DNA of 8,225 nt from an uncultured Oscillospiraceae bacterium (GCA_900754605.1 CAAEDK010000321.1:1-8225); one strand, 5' to 3'. Shown: positions 1 to 5,932, numbered from the stretch's first letter. The notes: generated from the sequence alone by a model not told the origin. Numbers and translations: made by a program.

Positions 1-1365
1 AAGGTCAACGCCGCGGACAAGACGGAGCGGCTTTCTGACGCTGTTTTTGAGATCCGCAAGGCATCGGATGACGCCCTAGTGGACACCGTTACCACGGGAG
101 ACACCGGCTCTGTGTTTGCTCCGCTTGCCGAGGGCGATTATTATGCCTTGGAGCAGGAAAGCCCCTCTGGATTCAAACTGGATTCCACCCGGCACTACTT
201 CTCTGTCAAGGATGGCGAGGTCACTCAGGAGGTCATTGAAAACGAGGCCATCTCCGGCATCCTGGTACACAAAATCTCCACAGCGGACGGCAAGGGCATT
301 CCGGGCGTCTCTTTCATTCTCTATGACAGCAGCCATAACCCCATCGACCAGCAGACCACTGACAACCGGGGCTACGCCTGGCTCGAGGTCCTGGAGGGAG
401 ATAGCCGTTTTTACCTGCGTGAACTTGAAAATGAGGGCTACATCCCGGACACCCAGCTGCGCACGGTCTATGTCAAGGCGGGTGAGACCACCCTGGTGGA
501 GTGGGAGAATACGCCCATCACTGGACAAATCCAGGTGACAAAGACCTCGGCAGACTATAACAGCATGAACGGCTGGCCCGCCGGGACGCCGATCCCCAAC
601 ACGGAGTTCGAGATTTATAACGCCCGGACCGGCAAGCTGGTGGATACCATCCGCACGGGCAAAAATGGTGTTGCGGTCTCCAAGCCTCTCCCTCTAGCCC
701 GTTACGAAGTGATTGAATCCAAAGCCGCAGATTTTTACGGTTTGGACAAGACGCCTATTGAGGTGGAGATCGAGTACGCTGGGCAGATTGTGAAAGCCGT
801 CATGACCAACAAGAGCCTCTATACCAATGTAGCTATCCAGAAAACCGGCTATGCCGAGGTCATGCCCGGCCAGAATATCCGCTACACCTTCTCCGGCATT
901 GCCAACAATTCCATGACTTCTCTCACATCGTTCTATTGGCGCGATACCCTACCCGTGGAGGCGGTCCGCCTGGCGAAGATCACCACCGGCACCTACAATG
1001 CCGCTGGAAACTATAAGATCGTCTACAAGACCAATCTCAGCGGGAGCGAGTACCGTGTGCTGGCGGACAGCCTGAACACGCAGCAGAACTATGTGCTGGA
1101 CGCCTCACCCGTAGCCCTGCGGCTGGCATCCAATGAGTATGTGACGGAGGTCATGTTCGTGTTCGGCGTGGTCCCCGCCAACTTCCGGCAGGTAGAAACG
1201 CCCATGATCGACTGCTCCGTGGTGTCCTGGGCCAAAGGCGGCAGCCAATTCGTCAATCAGGCGGATGTGGGCGGCGTCTATGACGGACAGTGGATCATGG
1301 CTACCTCCCGGTGGGTGACGAAGGTCTACGCTCCCTCCAAGCCCCTTCCCCGGACGGGTTATTAA
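1..1365 (+). CDS. SpaA/Cna_B-domain surface adhesin or pilin-like protein, 5' end outside window
   Basis: The frame is open from base 1, so the N-terminus and any signal peptide are missing; 454 residues are visible. Three Cna_B/SpaA-type beta-sandwich modules can be read, each with the Lys/Glu/Asn pattern that forms an intramolecular isopeptide bond: about residues 1-80 (K1, E51, N80), 81-170 (K91, E141, N170) and 171-270 (K181, E239, N270). A different, beta-rich C-terminal domain covers about 271-445. The protein ends in PLPRTGY at 448-454. This resembles a sortase signal, but no hydrophobic segment or basic tail follows. Such proteins act on the cell surface in adhesion, and in conjugative elements possibly in mating contact (inference). 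The family call is firm; the role is not. A GC hairpin follows 11 bases after the stop, which suggests this is the last gene of an upstream unit. Confidence 0.88.
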   Translation, partial: KVNAADKTERLSDAVFEIRKASDDALVDTVTTGDTGSVFAPLAEGDYYALEQESPSGFKLDSTRHYFSVKDGEVTQEVIENEAISGILVHKISTADGKGIPGVSFILYDSSHNPIDQQTTDNRGYAWLEVLEGDSRFYLRELENEGYIPDTQLRTVYVKAGETTLVEWENTPITGQIQVTKTSADYNSMNGWPAGTPIPNTEFEIYNARTGKLVDTIRTGKNGVAVSKPLPLARYEVIESKAADFYGLDKTPIEVEIEYAGQIVKAVMTNKSLYTNVAIQKTGYAEVMPGQNIRYTFSGIANNSMTSLTSFYWRDTLPVEAVRLAKITTGTYNAAGNYKIVYKTNLSGSEYRVLADSLNTQQNYVLDASPVALRLASNEYVTEVMFVFGVVPANFRQVETPMIDCSVVSWAKGGSQFVNQADVGGVYDGQWIMATSRWVTKVYAPSKPLPRTGY

Positions 1366-1376
1366 GTGCATCCCCC

Positions 1377-1397
1377 GCGGCCCGCACAGCGGGCCGC
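1377..1397 (+). terminator. GC-rich hairpin after the surface-protein gene
   Basis: A perfect 9-bp inverted repeat (GCGGCCCGC and GCGGGCCGC) flanks a 3-base loop ACA, 11 bases after the stop of the SpaA-type gene. Only TT follows the right arm, so it is not a textbook intrinsic terminator. It may stop transcription weakly or protect the 3' end of the mRNA. A promoter-like sequence begins 20 bases downstream, which fits a transcription-unit boundary. Confidence 0.5.
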
Positions 1398-1417
1398 TTA
1401 CATACCCATTCGCACAT

Positions 1418-1446
1418 TTGAAACCATTTGCCTTTTCCTGTACGAT
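1418..1446 (+). promoter_or_regulatory. Candidate sigma-70 type promoter for the 50-residue gene
   Basis: TTGAAA (1418-1423) and TACGAT (1441-1446) are separated by 17 bases: five of six matches to the -35 consensus and four of six to the -10. The predicted start near 1453 would give a short leader before the ribosome binding site at 1459-1465. Its place just after the hairpin at 1377-1397 supports it. Box matching alone has a high false-positive rate. Confidence 0.4.
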
Positions 1447-1474
1447 ATGGGCAGAGAGAAGGGAGTTGTTTCAA

Positions 1475-1627
1475 ATGTTCAAACGGGAAAAGAAAGTGTA
1501 TCTGGAACTGACGGACGCGGAGCGCCGCCTTGTGCGGATGTATCTGATGAGCTGGCGGAACAAGCTGACCGCCCAGGGCCGGGACGCTGGGCCGGTCAAT
1601 GACTTATTGATGAAGCTGATGACATAA
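1475..1627 (+). CDS. Small conserved-type hypothetical protein (50 aa)
   Basis: A 50-residue protein starting MFKREKKVYLEL, charged and probably mostly helical, with no signal peptide or membrane segment. The ATG at 1475 was chosen because AAGGGAG at 1459-1465 lies 9 bases upstream; the longer frame from a TTG at 1418 would begin inside the candidate -35 box. From memory, short proteins with the LTDAERRLVRMYL pattern recur in Tn1549-like conjugative elements next to cargo genes, without known function. It appears to be transcribed from its own promoter. The following 94 bases carry no other gene and lead into the next transcription unit. Confidence 0.7.
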   Translation: MFKREKKVYLELTDAERRLVRMYLMSWRNKLTAQGRDAGPVNDLLMKLMT

Positions 1628-1669
1628 TCAAAACATATTCCTCCTTCAATACCGTACATACGCCGCTCT

Positions 1670-1714
1670 TTGTCTGCCGGACATAGGGTGGCGTAAATTT
1701 TTTGGACAGGAGGA
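1670..1714 (+). promoter_or_regulatory. Leader copy 1: weak promoter-like boxes plus strong RBS
   Basis: TTGTCT (1670-1675) and TAAATT (1694-1699) are spaced by 18 bases, followed by AGGAGG at 1708-1713, 8 bases before the ATG at 1722. The part from 1690 to 1714 is nearly identical to 3567-3589; the two differ by one extra T in the T run and one extra C. TACGCC (1659-1664) and GGCGTA (1690-1695) could pair around it. It probably starts the unit containing the PAPS-reductase-like gene. The promoter itself is weakly supported; the repeat is clear. Confidence 0.35.
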
Positions 1715-1721
1715 GCCGAAG

Positions 1722-1802
1722 ATGAAACAATTATTTCCACCAGCCAACAAGGTGTGCCCTGCCCCGGGGAGGGGGCCAGAGCATGGGCGGCAATACAGGT
1801 AA
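1722..1802 (+). CDS. Possible leader micro-ORF (26 aa) overlapping the PAPS-reductase-like gene
   Basis: The frame starts MKQLFPPANKV and ends at TAA 1800-1802. It has the best ribosome binding site in this region (AGGAGG, 8 bases upstream), better placed than the purine-rich stretch before the next gene. Its end overlaps the ATG at 1783 by 20 bases in another frame, an arrangement seen in translational coupling. The peptide has no recognisable domain. It could be a real leader peptide, a coupling device, or the remains of an older start. Evidence is only the RBS and the overlap. Confidence 0.35.
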   Translation: MKQLFPPANKVCPAPGRGPEHGRQYR

Positions 1803-2574
1803 ATGTTATCATGCCGTTTCGCTTTCAGGAGGCAAGGACAGCACAGCGATGCTTCTGCTGATGATCGAACAGGATATGCCCATTGATGTGGTGCTGAACG
1901 CCGATACCGGCATGGAGTTCCCGGAGATGTATGAGCATCTTCAAAAGCTGGACGATCTGCTCTGCCGTGAGCGAGGCATCCACATCACGACCCTGCGGCA
2001 CCCCAAGGGCTTTGAATGGCTCATGTTTGAGGAACCGAAGGTAAAGCAGTCCAGCATTGAGAACCGGCAGCGGCTTGGGGTATCCCTCTATGGCAACGGC
2101 TGGCCTGGTCCTCGCGTGCGCTGGTGTACGGGTACGTTAAAAACGCATCTGATCCATAAAGAAGTGAACCGGCTGAAAAAAGAGCGGAACGCCCTGCACT
2201 ATGTAGGAATTGCCGCCGATGAGCCGGGACGAATCAAAGACGACCAATATCCCCTGGTGGATCGGGGTATCACAGAAAGTGAAGCCCTACGGATATGCTA
2301 TGACCGGGGTTTTGATTGGGGCGGTTTGTATCAGATATACAACCGCTGCTCCTGTTGGTGCTGCCCTCTCCAACGGATCGGAGAGCTGAAAAAGTTACGC
2401 ACCCATCACCCTGAATTGTGGGCGCGGCTCCGGGAGATGGACCGGCGAGCCATTGAGCAGTTTGGGCACACCCCTTTGGGACAATTTACAAAGAATTGGA
2501 CAGTAGAGCAGTTAGAGCGGAGATTTGCCAACGAGGACAGGCAGATCTCCGTTTCTGTTAGAGAGGAGCGATAA
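1783..2574 (+). CDS. PAPS-reductase-family (PP-loop ATP pyrophosphatase) protein
   Basis: This 263-residue protein carries the PP-loop SGGKDS at residues 15-20, which binds ATP pyrophosphate in adenine-nucleotide alpha-hydrolases. It then shows DTGMEFPEM at 41-49, RVRWCTGTLK at 111-120 (typical of the PAPS reductase/DndC-like group), and a cysteine cluster RCSCWCCPL at 188-196 (C189, C191, C193, C194). The cysteines could, with C115, bind an Fe-S cluster or zinc (inference). Family members in mobile elements are often annotated as PAPS reductase, but sulfate assimilation is unlikely here because no partner genes are present; sulfur or nucleotide chemistry on DNA or RNA is an open possibility. 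The start gives the usual short N-terminus before the PP-loop, and GGGAGG at 1767-1772 lies 10 bases upstream. A 59-residue gene follows after 2 bases. Confidence 0.85.
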   Translation: MGGNTGKCYHAVSLSGGKDSTAMLLLMIEQDMPIDVVLNADTGMEFPEMYEHLQKLDDLLCRERGIHITTLRHPKGFEWLMFEEPKVKQSSIENRQRLGVSLYGNGWPGPRVRWCTGTLKTHLIHKEVNRLKKERNALHYVGIAADEPGRIKDDQYPLVDRGITESEALRICYDRGFDWGGLYQIYNRCSCWCCPLQRIGELKKLRTHHPELWARLREMDRRAIEQFGHTPLGQFTKNWTVEQLERRFANEDRQISVSVREER

Positions 2575-2576
2575 TC

Positions 2577-2756
2577 ATGGGTAAAGGAAAAGACATGGGC
2601 GAGGAATTATCGGGTATGTTGCGAGGTGTTCCACCGCAAAACATCCTGATTGCCTTTGACGATAAGCCCGCCAAATCCCTGGCGGATCATGTGAAAGAGC
2701 AGGAGAAAAAGTCCATCCCCAAAAAGCATGGGCCGCGTCGTGACCGGGAGAGGTGA
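2577..2756 (+). CDS. Small uncharacterised protein (59 aa)
   Basis: An ATG at 2577 follows the PAPS-reductase-like stop by 2 bases, with GAGGAG at 2563-2568, 8 bases upstream. The product has a short hydrophobic stretch NILIAFD at 22-28 and a strongly basic C-terminus (KKSIPKKHGPRRDRER), so it may bind nucleic acid or the upstream enzyme (inference). I recognise no family. Position and spacing argue that it is translated with the PP-loop gene. Its stop (2754-2756) lies 5 bases before the next ATG. Confidence 0.65.
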   Translation: MGKGKDMGEELSGMLRGVPPQNILIAFDDKPAKSLADHVKEQEKKSIPKKHGPRRDRER

Positions 2757-2761
2757 CGGGG

Positions 2762-3355
2762 ATGATGGATAAAAAACGAATGATCAAGAACTTTGAGATC
2801 ATCCACTCGATTCAGATCAGGGCGCGGGAGCTTGTAGTGGGCGTCAGCCCGGAGCTGGAGTTTATGTGCTGCTTCTGCACACAGGATGATATTGCTGAGT
2901 ATTATTCCGAGGTCATGAGCAGCAGCGAGTATCTGGAGATCATGGAGCTTTACGCAGACAGGCTGAAAGGGCAGATAGCGGCAGTTCAGGCCCAGCGTAA
3001 TACCCTCCACATCCCGCTGAATATGCTGGGCCGTGAGCATTGTTTCCCGCTGCTGGACGGCGATGACATCGCCAATAAGGTAGTGGCAATCAACCCGGCT
3101 TCCCTGCGCTATGAATATCAAAGAGCGGACTGCCAGTTGATTTTAGTGACAAGAGAAAGCGGGGCACGGAGCAACCCCCGCGGCACTGCGGTCTATGGTA
3201 TCAACGTATTCACAGGCCGCAGGGCTAGCCAGTGGAAACGTGGTGATATTTTAGGCGAGGTCAGGCCAGAGTGTCTACCGCAGTGGGCAAAGGACCGCTT
3301 GCAGGTCATTCAGCGGGAACGCGCTCTGAAAAGGAGTCTATCTGATACCCGGTAA
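2762..3355 (+). CDS. Uncharacterised mobile-element protein, family A paralogue 1 (197 aa)
   Basis: First of three related proteins. An N-terminal module (about residues 8-75) has the pattern FEIIHSIQIRARELVVGV, then FMCCFC and YYSEVMSSSEY. A C-terminal module (about 105-185) has VVAINPASLRYEY, DCQL, NPRGTA, GDILGEV and LPQWAK. Both modules recur in the gene at 3596. The CxFC pair (C37, C39) is shared as CAFC there. There is no signal peptide or membrane segment. A GTG at 2753 would also be in frame, but the ATG at 2762 has GGGAGAGG 8-9 bases upstream. I recall homologues in Tn1549-like elements without function. A strong hairpin begins 24 bases after the stop. Confidence 0.8.
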   Translation: MMDKKRMIKNFEIIHSIQIRARELVVGVSPELEFMCCFCTQDDIAEYYSEVMSSSEYLEIMELYADRLKGQIAAVQAQRNTLHIPLNMLGREHCFPLLDGDDIANKVVAINPASLRYEYQRADCQLILVTRESGARSNPRGTAVYGINVFTGRRASQWKRGDILGEVRPECLPQWAKDRLQVIQRERALKRSLSDTR

Positions 3356-3379
3356 AAGAACAGTTGAAACCACATGCGC

Positions 3380-3417
3380 AACAGCGGCTTTCAGTGAATA
3401 AACTGGAGGCCGCTGTT
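3380..3417 (+). terminator. 15-bp hairpin after family A paralogue 1
   Basis: Arms at 3380-3394 and 3403-3417 pair over 15 positions (13 Watson-Crick, 2 G-U) around the 8-base loop TGAATAAA. Only a short T run (3416-3418) follows, so termination would be partial; attenuation or mRNA processing is as likely. Its left arm AGCGGCTTTCAG and right arm CTGGAGGC resemble the hairpin at 5874-5911 (AGCGGCTATCAG and TTGGTGGC). Confidence 0.5.
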
Positions 3418-3424
3418 TACTTAA

Positions 3425-3562
3425 GGGGGTCTGATACAAACGAAACTTCTGGTGGGCGGTTCGCCCTGTACCCATTGGAGTATCGTGCAGACTCCGAACC
3501 GGGAAACACAGCCGGAGGGCATGGGCTGGGAGTTATTCCGCAACTATTTGATTGCCAGAGAA
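3425..3562 (+). pseudogene. Fragment of a DNA cytosine-5 methyltransferase (motif IV region)
   Basis: The frame after the stop at 3422-3424 reads TKLLVGGSPCTHWSIVQT, then MGWELFRNYLIARE. GGSPC (3455-3469) is motif IV of C5 DNA methyltransferases, with its catalytic cysteine. From memory, element-borne Dcm-like enzymes carry VGGSPCTHWSIAQT followed by GWELF.NYLIA and then YFLYENN (motif VI). Here the match stops after IARE and no motif VI or target-recognition part follows. No ATG precedes it. ATA CAA ACG at 3434 lies 4 bases after AAGGGGG and may be a lost ATG start (inference). The frame continues without a stop into the gene at 3596. It is too short to be an active enzyme. Alternative: a deliberate N-terminal extension of that gene. 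Confidence 0.65.
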
Positions 3563-3589
3563 GAGCGGCGTAAATTTTTGGAAGGAGGA
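3548..3589 (+). promoter_or_regulatory. Leader copy 2 with strong RBS before family A paralogue 2
   Basis: Positions 3567-3589 nearly repeat 1690-1714: GGCGTAAATTTTTGG, then AAGGAGGA. Weaker similarity reaches back to TTGCC at about 3550, matching CTGCC at about 1674. AAGGAGGA at 3582-3589 lies 6 bases before the ATG at 3596 and decides that start. TTGATT (3548-3553) and TAAATT (3571-3576) are spaced by 17 bases and could be a weak promoter. The element partly overlaps the methyltransferase fragment. Confidence 0.4.
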
Positions 3590-3595
3590 CTTCAA

Positions 3596-4213
3596 ATGGA
3601 CATAGATCAGGAAAAGCGTATGGCCGGGGACTATGAGATCATCCATGCGCTTCACATTGGCGACCGGGAGATCGTGCTGGGGGAAAACCCGTCAGCGCCG
3701 GAGGATGAGCAGTATGTATGCGCGTTCTGCCAGCAGCATGAGATATTCGCAAACTATACCGAGGTCATGGTCAGCGATGACTACCCGGAACTGGTAAAGC
3801 TGTTTGGGGAGCGTGTGGCGGAACAGGCGGAAAAGACCCGTATCGCCTTGAACGGCCCGAAAATTCAGGGCATCCCCAATTCGGCCATCACCGCCGAGGA
3901 CTGTGAACAGGTCAGTTACCAGGAGGACATCCGGGGCAAAGTCGTGGTGATCCGCCCGGAGGTGCTGCGCCGGGAATACCGCCACGCCACCTGCCAGCTC
4001 CAGTTGTGTACCAGCGGCTCCGGCGCATACCCCAACAGCCGCGGCACTGCCTGTTACTGCACAGAGCTGTATTCCGGGCAGAGGGCGCGGTTTGAGCGCA
4101 GCGACATTCTCGGCGTCATCGCCCCGGAGGACCTGCCCAAATGGGCAAAGCATTACCTGGAGCTGCGACAGGCTGAAAAGGAACGAAACTCTCGTGACAG
4201 GGAGGGCCGCTGA
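3596..4213 (+). CDS. Uncharacterised mobile-element protein, family A paralogue 2 (205 aa)
   Basis: Full-length relative of the protein at 2762. The N-terminal module runs about residues 12-80 (DYEIIHALHIGDREIVLGE, VCAFC at 41-45, YTEVMVSDDY). The C-terminal module runs about 113-190 (RGKVVVIRPEVLRREYRHA, CQLQL, PNSRGTAC, RSDILGVI, LPKWAK). Between them is a variable linker. The C-terminal tail is highly charged. The start at 3596 rests on AAGGAGGA 6 bases upstream and on alignment with the paralogue; the frame stays open upstream to 3425 through the methyltransferase fragment, so a longer form cannot be excluded. The next family member starts 1 base after the stop. No function is known to me. 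Confidence 0.8.
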   Translation: MDIDQEKRMAGDYEIIHALHIGDREIVLGENPSAPEDEQYVCAFCQQHEIFANYTEVMVSDDYPELVKLFGERVAEQAEKTRIALNGPKIQGIPNSAITAEDCEQVSYQEDIRGKVVVIRPEVLRREYRHATCQLQLCTSGSGAYPNSRGTACYCTELYSGQRARFERSDILGVIAPEDLPKWAKHYLELRQAEKERNSRDREGR

Positions 4214-4214
4214 T

Positions 4215-4496
4215 ATGGGCAACCGTATGAACGCCGGCTATCTCATCACCGACTCCATCCACATCGGGACCACCGAGTTCGTGCTGGGTGTGAGCATAAC
4301 GGAACGGTCCATGTTTGTGACATGGGCCTGCCAGGGAAGTGATTACTACTACTGGGGCCATTATCACTCCGATCTCCTGGCCGCTAAAAAGGACCTTCTG
4401 GAACGGGCCGGGGCGGAACTGGAGTACCAGAAGACAAAGCAGGAACGCTCCGGCGAACAGCCGGAGAAATCGGGGAAGGAGCGTGAGCGGGAATGA
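4215..4496 (+). CDS. Family A paralogue 3, N-terminal module only (93 aa)
   Basis: The first 65 or so residues match the N-terminal module of the two preceding proteins: YLITDSIHIGTTEFVLGV, then MFVTWACQ, YYYWGHY and a helix LLAAKKDLLERAGAEL that corresponds to their KLFGERV region. The C-terminal module is absent and replaced by a short charged tail (QKTKQERSGEQPEKSGKERERE). AGGGAGG at 4199-4205 lies 9 bases before the ATG, which itself sits 1 base after the previous stop; an ATG at 4227 is an alternative. The gene overlaps the next by ATGA. It may be a naturally short member, as it has a clean start and stop, rather than a broken copy. Confidence 0.75.
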   Translation: MGNRMNAGYLITDSIHIGTTEFVLGVSITERSMFVTWACQGSDYYYWGHYHSDLLAAKKDLLERAGAELEYQKTKQERSGEQPEKSGKERERE

Positions 4497-4888
4497 GCTA
4501 TGAGCCGGCCTATTCCCCCTGGGGGCTTATTCAGACCCGCAAGACCCTCTGCCCCGGTTTCTTTGATGTTTCCACAGCCAGCCACGGCGGGATCATGGTG
4601 GCGCGGGAATTCGTGGCCGGGAATTTATCACCTGCCGCCCAGCGGTACGGGTTCTGGGAAGGCGGCTATCTGTGCTTTGAGGAGGACAGCGACGCGCAGA
4701 TCGTCCTTCGGGAGTTGATGGACAGAGGGCTTTACACCGCGCCGGTCAATGAATACTTTGGCCCCGGAGAATACAGCAAATGTATTGATGATACCATCCG
4801 AGTATGCCATCCCGACTACTGGCGGGCGCATGAGGCCGGACTGACACAGCCTGCACAGCAGACGAAGATAGAGGAGCGTGAGAGATAA
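4493..4888 (+). CDS. DUF7007-like uncharacterised protein (131 aa)
   Basis: Residues 8-34 read SPWGLIQTRKTLCPGFFDVS followed by TASHGGI, and acidic CFEEDSD lies at 61-67. From memory this SPWG...VST.SHGG pattern followed by an acidic stretch is that of DUF7007, found on plasmids and mobile elements without known activity; the name should be checked. The conserved His-Gly-Gly and acidic residues could form an active or metal site (inference only). The ATG overlaps the previous stop by 3 bases, and GGGGAAGGAG ends 11 bases upstream. Its TAA overlaps the following ATG by one base, so translation is likely coupled on both sides. Confidence 0.75.
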   Translation: MSYEPAYSPWGLIQTRKTLCPGFFDVSTASHGGIMVAREFVAGNLSPAAQRYGFWEGGYLCFEEDSDAQIVLRELMDRGLYTAPVNEYFGPGEYSKCIDDTIRVCHPDYWRAHEAGLTQPAQQTKIEERER

Positions 4889-5847
4889 TGGAGCTGACTT
4901 TGCGGCCCGCGACACCCACGGAACGACTATACGCCAAGCGGCAATGCATTCCGATCATGGAACGGTGCGGAAGTCCGGGTATTTTAGTTGCTGAATTGGA
5001 CGATAATGGCACGGCGTTTTACAGCCATTGGGACATCTGGGACCCCACATGGAAGACACCGGAGTTTTCGGCGGAACTCGATACTATGATTGAAATACTC
5101 CGATCAGACCAGCGACATGGCCCTGTGCTGAAGAATATCCCCGCGATGATTGCCTACTGCCTGAACAATCAGGAAAGCCGCATCATGCAAAGCCCTGAAT
5201 ATCTGTTTCGTATTGATGCCGGCTACTATGCTTATCTACTCCGTTGTGCGCCATCCGAGATGCTGGATAACGCATATATCTACGCTTACCGTCGGGACCT
5301 GCTGGAGCGACACATGAAGGAAGCCGAAAAAGGCATCCGCTTTGTCACCACGGGCGGCAACGAGAAATTCAGGGTGCCGGATGGTGAGCAGATCCGCATT
5401 ATCACAGGCGAAGATGGCACCCGTGACCGCACCGCCCGCTATATCGATGCCGGCCACATGGAACTGTCCCACGAGTGGGGCAGCACCGTTTATTCTATCC
5501 GGGAGTTTGCGGAGCGGCTGGAGCAAACAGGCGGCAGGGTGATCCCCATGCGTTCCACTCTGCCGGACAAGTGCTACGCTGTGCTGCCCAGCAGTGATGA
5601 GATCATTATTGTCAAAAAGGGCGAGAGCGGCTATTACCGCACAGATCAGTATGGGCACGACCGGGCGGAGGCCCTGACCATTGTAGATGAGTGTAACGAG
5701 CGCGGCGGCGTGACCAAAGCACAGACGGCGGCGATGCTGGCCGGCTCCCTGTTCGGCTGGGAGGTGCCAACCGCCGACCCGAAAAACTATGATGAGCAGG
5801 GCCAGCCCATCAAACCCAAGCGCCACGACCGGGGCGACGCCCGGTAG
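4888..5847 (+). CDS. Uncharacterised mobile-element protein, family B paralogue 1 (319 aa)
   Basis: Starts MELTLRPATPTERLY, a signature shared with its tandem copy at 5933. A divergent N-terminal part (about 20-105) is followed by YAYLLR (114-119), YRRDLLERHMKEAEKGIRF (134-152), FRVPDGEQIRI (161-171) and DRTARYIDAGHME (180-192). Next come a FAERLE segment (207-212) and the tail GVTKAQTAAMLAGSLFGWE (274-292), then DPKNYDEQGQPIKPK. From memory, the PDGG...CRYID...FAE...GVTKAQAEAM order also occurs as a module in giant proteins of such elements. No catalytic motif, signal peptide or membrane segment is evident. GAGGAG at 4871-4876 precedes the ATG by 11 bases. The start is supported by exact N-terminal agreement with the paralogue. 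Confidence 0.8.
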   Translation: MELTLRPATPTERLYAKRQCIPIMERCGSPGILVAELDDNGTAFYSHWDIWDPTWKTPEFSAELDTMIEILRSDQRHGPVLKNIPAMIAYCLNNQESRIMQSPEYLFRIDAGYYAYLLRCAPSEMLDNAYIYAYRRDLLERHMKEAEKGIRFVTTGGNEKFRVPDGEQIRIITGEDGTRDRTARYIDAGHMELSHEWGSTVYSIREFAERLEQTGGRVIPMRSTLPDKCYAVLPSSDEIIIVKKGESGYYRTDQYGHDRAEALTIVDECNERGGVTKAQTAAMLAGSLFGWEVPTADPKNYDEQGQPIKPKRHDRGDAR

Positions 5848-5873
5848 AAGGTCTATCAATATCGTATATAGAG

Positions 5874-5911
5874 AAAGCGGCTATCAGCAGGAAGTTGGTG
5901 GCTGCCTTTTT
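5874..5911 (+). terminator. Imperfect hairpin with T-tract between the family B paralogues
   Basis: AAAG CGGCTATC (5874-5885) pairs with GGTGGCTG C CTTT (5897-5909) over 12 positions, including three G-U pairs and one bulged C. The loop is 11 bases and the hairpin runs into TTTTT (5907-5911). It sits in the 85-bp gap between the two family B genes, the longest break in this cassette. It could reduce read-through to the second copy. Its sequence resembles the hairpin at 3380-3417. The gap shows nothing else convincing apart from the RBS at 5918-5923. Confidence 0.4.
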
Positions 5912-5932
5912 GTTGACAAGGAGCGTGATCGT

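Noticed and set aside
76..528. 150-codon antisense open frame opposite the SpaA-type gene
   Set aside because: The + strand frame has three clear isopeptide modules; the antisense frame has no recognisable domain.
1418..1474. TTG start giving a 69-residue version of the small protein at 1475
   Set aside because: The TTG is part of the candidate -35 box and has no RBS; the ATG at 1475 has AAGGGAG at 9 bases.
1366..1602. 78-codon frame overlapping the hairpin and the 50-residue gene
   Set aside because: It starts at GTG without an RBS, reads through the GC hairpin and has no familiar sequence.
3364..3573. 69-codon frame across the hairpin and methyltransferase fragment
   Set aside because: It starts at TTG without an RBS; the other frame carries the methyltransferase similarity.
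3452..3595. GTG start at 3452 as the true start of family A paralogue 2
   Set aside because: The GTG is the Val of the VGGSPC methyltransferase motif and has no RBS nearby; the paralogue alignment and AAGGAGGA support 3596. Kept only as a possible fusion.
5236..5859. 207-codon antisense open frame opposite family B paralogue 1
   Set aside because: It is a shadow of a well-supported gene, with no family recognised.
5913..5918. Perfect -35 box TTGACA before family B paralogue 2
   Set aside because: At 17 bases spacing there is no -10 box, and the start would fall inside the coding region; the bases also form part of the RBS.
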